A stretch of DNA of 64,000 nt, from contig QQBE01000006.1 in assembly GCA_011316235.1 (NCBI GenBank), forward strand, positions 1,344,021 to 1,408,020, read 5' to 3'. Below are positions 59,703 through 64,000 of the stretch, in pieces. Under the pieces are notes generated by a model. That model saw nothing but the letters and a program-made list of their open reading frames with translations. It was not told the origin of the DNA and did no database searches. Made by a program: the position numbers and the translations under genes. Every line of letters starts with the position of its first letter. Position 1 is the first letter of the stretch. The stretch is from Mycothermus thermophilus. Its lineage: Eukaryota; Ascomycota; Sordariomycetes; Sordariales; Chaetomiaceae.

Positions 59703-61543
59703 TTACAGCCGGACCAGGTTGACATGAAGAATGCCCTCCGACTTACCCAATTCCTCGAGGACGGTTGGAGTAATATCGCCCGTCACACCCAAGATCATGA
59801 GCGCCTCGTTGGCTGCCCGACCCTCGCTGTCGGCGACTGAGCTGTCATCGCTCTCGGTGCCGTTTCTGCTCTCCTGCAGCGGAGCCACCTGCATCGAGTT
59901 GATGTTGACGCCGTGCCGACCCAGCACACTACCGACATTGCCAATCTTGCCAGGCTCATCATAGTTGTGAAGGACCAGCAGCGTGCCCTCGGGCTGGAAG
60001 TTTGCCGTGAACCGACCCAGCTTGGAGATGTAGACTGCCCGGCCGCTCACATAGCCCTCGATGACCTGTTCTCCATCAGTCGCATCCTCGCCGACCTCGC
60101 TCACGCTGCGCAGCGTGACAGCGCTCGCGTAGGTGGGCACCACGGCTCCTCCGCCGTCGCGAACATGCTTCTCATCGATGATGATGCCGCGCTCCTTGGC
60201 CACAAGCGTCGCGTTGACAATGTTGACGTCGCGCCCGCCCAGGTCGCTGATGGAGCTCACCAGACCCTTGACCAGAGCTGCCAGCAAGGGCCGCGTGTTG
60301 TTTACGCTGGCGAGTTCGCCGTGGTACACCAGCTCAAACCGTCGTCCGCCAACCATGCCGCCGCGCTCTCCCGCAAAGTGCTGCGTGTAGAGGCTGCCCA
60401 TGCGCTCGACCCTGTCATAGACGTCAGTATACGGTTGGTTCACACAGGAGTGTCATATGGGGACAGAACGTACAGCTTCACGAATGGCTGTAGCCGACGG
60501 TACTCCTCTGGCAGGATAAGCGGCGCGTTGACCGCTGCCGTCGGCAGTCCGCCGCCCAGGATCGCCACAACCTGCTTGCACACATCCATCGAGACATTCT
60601 CCTGTGCCTCGACCGTGCTCGCCCCGAGATGTGGCGTGCTCACGACCTTGGGATGCGCCGCGAGCTTTGCCGCTGTCGACCCTTCCACTGGCGGCTCTGA
60701 AGTAAACACATCCAACCCAGCACCGGCAATCCAGCCCTCATCCAGCGCCTTCAACAAGGCCTCTTCGTTATAAACCCCACCTCTCGCCACGTTCAACACC
60801 CTCGCCGTGGGCTTCATCGACCTGAACTCCTTCTCCCCAATCAAATTGAGCGTGCTCGCCAACAACGGCGTGTGCACCGTCAAGAAATCCACCTCCTTCA
60901 CCACCCGGTCCAACTCCGTCTTCAACTCCACGCCCGCCTGCCTCGCCACCTCGGCGCTCGCGTACGGATCAAACACCACAACATTCATCCCCAACCCCTT
61001 GGCCATCCTCGCGACCTTCATCCCCACCTTGCCGAACCCAATCACGCCCAGCGTCTTCCCGCCCACCTCCACACCCACCAACTTCCCCCTTTCCCACTTC
61101 CCTTCCTTCATCCCCTTATCCGCCCGCCCCACATTCCTCGCGACCGCCAGGAGCAGCGCGATCGTGTGCTCCGCCGCGGCGACGATGTTCCCGCTCGGTG
61201 AGTTGACCACAATCACGCCGCGCTTGGTCGCCGCGTCGACGTCGATGTTGTCCACCCCGACGCCGGCGCGCGCGACCACGCGCAGTTTGGACCCCGCCGC
61301 GGAGAGCACCTCGGCGGTCACCTTGGTCTCGGAGCGCACGATCAGCGCGTGGTACTGCGGGATGATGCGCAGGAGCTCGGCGGGCGAGGGCCGCGGGGTC
61401 GGCGTGTCGACGGTGAAGCCCGCTCCGCGGAGGAGGGAGAGGCCTTCTGGGGAAAGCTTCTCGGGGACGAGGATGCGGTAGCCACCGCCGCCGCCGGAGG
61501 ATGGGGTGGTGGCGGAGGGAGGGTCGATTGCGGACGGGGCCAT
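59703..61543 (-). CDS. D-3-phosphoglycerate dehydrogenase
   Basis: Exons 61543-60474 and 60411-59703 (62-bp intron, GTACGT donor) encode 592 residues. The enzyme oxidises 3-phosphoglycerate to 3-phosphohydroxypyruvate with NAD+, the first step of serine synthesis. Domains in order: substrate-binding part (YRILVPEKLSPEGLSLL), NAD-binding Rossmann core (GKTLGVIGFGKVGMKVA), and catalytic Arg, Glu and His in LNVARGGVYNEEALL, GLDVFTSEPP and VVSTPHLGAST. An intervening ASB-type domain and a C-terminal ACT domain (LLVLHNYDEPGKIGNVGSVLGRHGVNINSMQV) follow. That is the long type-I layout found in animals, plants and bacteria such as Mycobacterium, distinct from the shorter yeast Ser3/Ser33 layout. A Gly-rich N-terminus follows the start ATG at 61543. 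Confidence 0.96.
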
Positions 61544-61801
61544 GATGATATGATGGTGTGTCGATGAGATGAGATGGGATGGGATAAGCTGGTGTTGGGA
61601 TATGAGGTTGGTTTATGAAACGGATTTGGCAAAGAGGCTGACGGAGAAGGTACCTAGGTATGTAAGGGAGGTAAGTGGTAGCTTTGTCCGGATTGTGAGG
61701 ATGAGGGGGACAAAGGAAGGATGCAGAAAGCACTTCCGTCGTGGAAGTCAACAGTAAACACCAATTTCTCTCTCATCAACCAACTCTCGGGGCCAGGTGC
61801 T

Positions 61802-61809
61802 CTTTTATA
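61802..61809 (-). promoter_or_regulatory. TATA box candidate for PGDH
   Basis: TATAAAAG reads on the minus strand about 260 bp before the PGDH start codon, a plausible core promoter position with a roughly 230-nt leader. Assignment is by motif and position only. Confidence 0.4.
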
Positions 61810-63054
61810 CGCAGCCCCTGAGGTACTCTACCCTCGGTTGTTATTCCTCCTCTGCCCCCGCTCTCACCTCACTATGAATGTCTGCAGAGAACCCGACACA
61901 ACCACTCAAAATCGACAGGCATGTACCGCCACCCCCATGCGTGTCGTGTGTCGTGCACGCGTGTAGTGTGTGCTGTGTAAGTGCTCGACAAAGTAAGGTA
62001 TCGGATCTCAAAATCCTTCTTAGTTCATCCAATCCGCCCTTCTAGACTATTCGGGCGCCGTGCAGCCCGCCGGGGCACATTACACGACGGCAGATGCAGG
62101 TTCGCTGTCAAGGCGTAGCGGGCGGGCGCGGGGCGTCATCCGTGAGTGGGTTCTCGGCGGCAGCCGTGGGTTGGCTCGGAGGTTGGTGTGTCTCGGAACG
62201 GAACCTAGGGATGAGGCCCGGATCGGGATGCGGGGGTGGCTGGTGAGGATTGAATGAAAGAAGGGAAGACGGGGTAGGTGGCGGTTCTCTCTTTCGTTCA
62301 GCATCTGATGGCCGTCGTCTTGTACAATCCGGAGATGTATGTACGAGATAAGCAGCTACGGGAGGGTTGGGACACGACATGGACTTACACGACACTGTAT
62401 ATCGCATGAGCTACTCATCTAGTTCGAGAAAGCAAACAAGAAAGGGAGGCAATGGGTATGAGGAGGTGGCTGGCAAAGGACAAGCCTGTCGGCTATTGAG
62501 CCACACGACGCCCGAGAGAGCAAGTTGCGTCATAGTCCGCCTCTCTGGGATGTACTACCGAGTATAGTAAACAGCCACGATTCCATTATACACGAGCATC
62601 AGTCATCAACACGCCTTTCCCCCCTCCTCCGAGTCTTGAGTGGCCCGGAACAAGCCAAGGATGCAAGTTAGAAACACTACGATACCGCATCACTATTTCG
62701 GCGATGAACCATCAAGGCAGGTCGACAGAGCACAAGCAATGACATGATAGGGCTATACAGCTTCACTTACACCTTGGGTTGCTTGAAACGTGCTCTCCCA
62801 CATGACATAACTGCACAAGACGCTGCGCCATCCTCCGCAACCCCTCATTCCCCCACGTTTGGCTAATGCACGCTTGCTGCACGCCTTCCGCCCAGCAGGG
62901 CAGAACAGAGCAGGCAATTGGTGAAACCGCGGGGACAGGGCCAATGGGTGTGTTGTTTGGTTGGCTTAATTGATGATGGTGTGGCGATTGGTAGCCGTGA
63001 GCGATCATCACAGGCCTGTGGTTGTCTGTGTCTGGCGACCGAGTACCTATCTGA

Positions 63055-63085
63055 ATGGATGGTGTCACAGAGTGACACCATCCAT
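63055..63085. other. Perfect 14-bp inverted repeat (hairpin)
   Basis: The arms ATGGATGGTGTCAC (63055-63068) and GTGACACCATCCAT (63072-63085) pair perfectly around a three-base loop AGA. It lies about 300 bp downstream of the glyoxalase stop codon. Function unknown: possible mRNA 3' structure or a protein-binding palindrome. Confidence 0.85.
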
Positions 63086-63383
63086 CAAGCCTAGTAGACC
63101 CAGCACACACGGTACATACATGCAGCACCATCATCGACATAAGTGCTCAGAGAGCGTGGGGTACTGCATCTCCTGACTGGCTAACCACTCCTCCAACATC
63201 TAGGCCTGAGTCACGCGTGCCATTACACCCTTGACCATCAAATTGTCAACAACACTCAAGGGAAGCACGTACATTAACCGGAAGCACGAAACAAGGCCCG
63301 CGGAGGCACGTTCCGGCACGCACTAGGTATGTACATCCAACAGGGAGGGCCAAGAGCCGGACCGCACTCCGCTGACGGTTAAT

Positions 63384-63929
63384 CTAGAAATTGGGCTTGC
63401 CCGAGAAGCGCTCGTTCTGGACAATCTCGACCCAGTAGCCGTCCGGATCGAGCACAAATGCCACATTCTTCATGCGGCCGTCCGTAAGCCTCTTCTTCCA
63501 GTTGACATTGAGGGACTCGAGCCGGTCGCAGGCCGCTTGGAGATTGTCAACGCTGACACCTGTTGTTGAGGAAATTAATCCCGTTAGTTCAACGTGCCTC
63601 TCCAACCTGAGCAGCGGGGGCTAGAAACAAAACCCACAGATATGGCCGAAACCCTGCGGCTGGTCATTGCCGTTGTGATACTTGAAGTTCTCGTCCTTCT
63701 CAGTGCCATAGTTCCATGTAAGCTCAAGCAAGCCCTCGCGGTCGGCAGTGCTCAATCCCGCCGTTGCGTTCTCCCCCGTTGGGAGCCCCTTCTCGCCCGG
63801 ATAACCCAGAAAGTACAGGTTGAACCCGCCAGCCGGGCTCTCGTGCGTGCGGAAGAGCGACATGCCGAACACCTCCTGGTAGAACTTGAGACTCTTCTCT
63901 GCGTCCTTGACCCGGATCATGGTGTGGTT
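63384..63929 (-). CDS. Glyoxalase I (lactoylglutathione lyase), 5' end outside the window
   Basis: Two exons are visible: 63929-63638 and 63559-63384 (78-bp intron, GTGGGT donor). They encode NHTMIRVKDAEKSLKFYQEV, then LLELTWNYGTEKDENFKYHN, FGHICVSVDNLQAACDRL and DPDGYWVEIVQNE up to the stop. The sequence follows the single-domain animal type of glyoxalase I closely. The metal ligands match the family at His (NHT), Glu (LELTW), His (GFGHI) and Glu (WVEI). The enzyme turns the hemithioacetal of methylglyoxal and glutathione into S-lactoylglutathione in the cytosol. The first visible residue follows an acceptor (GACAG), so at least one more 5' exon with the start codon lies beyond the right edge. 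An alternative internal start at Met (63920) would lose the first metal ligand. Confidence 0.93.
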
Positions 63930-64000
63930 CTGTCCTAATCGTCAGCTCCCTTGCCTCGTTGGAGACGTTTCTAGTAGGGGATGGAAAGGGGAGGAGACAA

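Larger units (their letters stand above)
61544..63383. other. Intergenic DNA between PGDH and glyoxalase I
   Basis: About 1.8 kb, without a supported gene. On the PGDH side a palindrome TACCTAGGTA lies at 61651-61660 and a TATAAAAG element at 61802-61809 (minus strand). On the glyoxalase side a perfect hairpin lies at 63055-63085. Confidence 0.5.

Overview
This window is nuclear DNA of a filamentous ascomycete. The gene set points to Sordariomycetes, perhaps a Chaetomiaceae- or Neurospora-like member of Sordariales; that placement is inferred from protein resemblance and was not computed. Genes are mostly single copies of housekeeping functions, lie on both strands, carry short introns (about 53-112 bp, with GT-AG or occasionally GC-AG ends), have GC-rich coding sequence and are separated by 0.3-4.5 kb of intergenic DNA. 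There are no operons, no CRISPR array and no mobile element that I can recognise.

Layout from left to right: F-box protein (996-3008, +); fructose-1,6-bisphosphatase (3322-4510, -); a broken GIT1/PHO84-type MFS transporter (6270-8193, +); peroxin PEX11 (9343-10118, -); nitronate monooxygenase (10844-11958, -); a 4.5-kb stretch without a gene; a 94-residue dsRNA-binding-domain protein (16452-16918, +); mitochondrial ribosomal protein uS7m (19312-20279, +); a universal-stress-domain protein (21380-23738, +); a membrane protein of unknown function (25672-28384, +); an assembly gap; poly(A)-binding protein (29557-31928, -); HECT ubiquitin ligase HUL5/UBE3C (33814-37408, +); an intron-containing tRNA-Trp (37801-37887, +); a ZIP metal transporter (39974-41648, -); heme A synthase COX15 (44920-46459, +); an HNH-nuclease-like pseudogene (47143-48421, +); GH92 alpha-mannosidase (48625-51402, -); a pseudokinase (52743-54279, +); a LAMTOR2-like Roadblock protein (54671-55681, +); an assembly scar with a 71-bp copied piece of the pseudokinase gene; a disordered conserved protein (56766-58988, -); D-3-phosphoglycerate dehydrogenase (59703-61543, -); and the 3' part of glyoxalase I (63384 to the right edge, -).

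The genes do not form one pathway. They cover central metabolism (FBP1, PGDH, glyoxalase I), mitochondria (COX15, uS7m), peroxisomes (PEX11), mRNA and protein turnover (PAB1, HUL5, F-box), transport (ZIP, dead MFS) and possible TORC1-type signalling (LAMTOR2-like). I found no convincing new multi-gene system. The most unusual items are the pseudokinase that lacks all three catalytic signatures, the stand-alone dsRBD microprotein, the A-rich leader of the poly(A)-binding protein gene, the two decayed genes whose stops could be C-to-T changes, and the 71-bp duplicate beside an ambiguous base. Exon boundaries were placed by eye from splice consensus and protein continuity.
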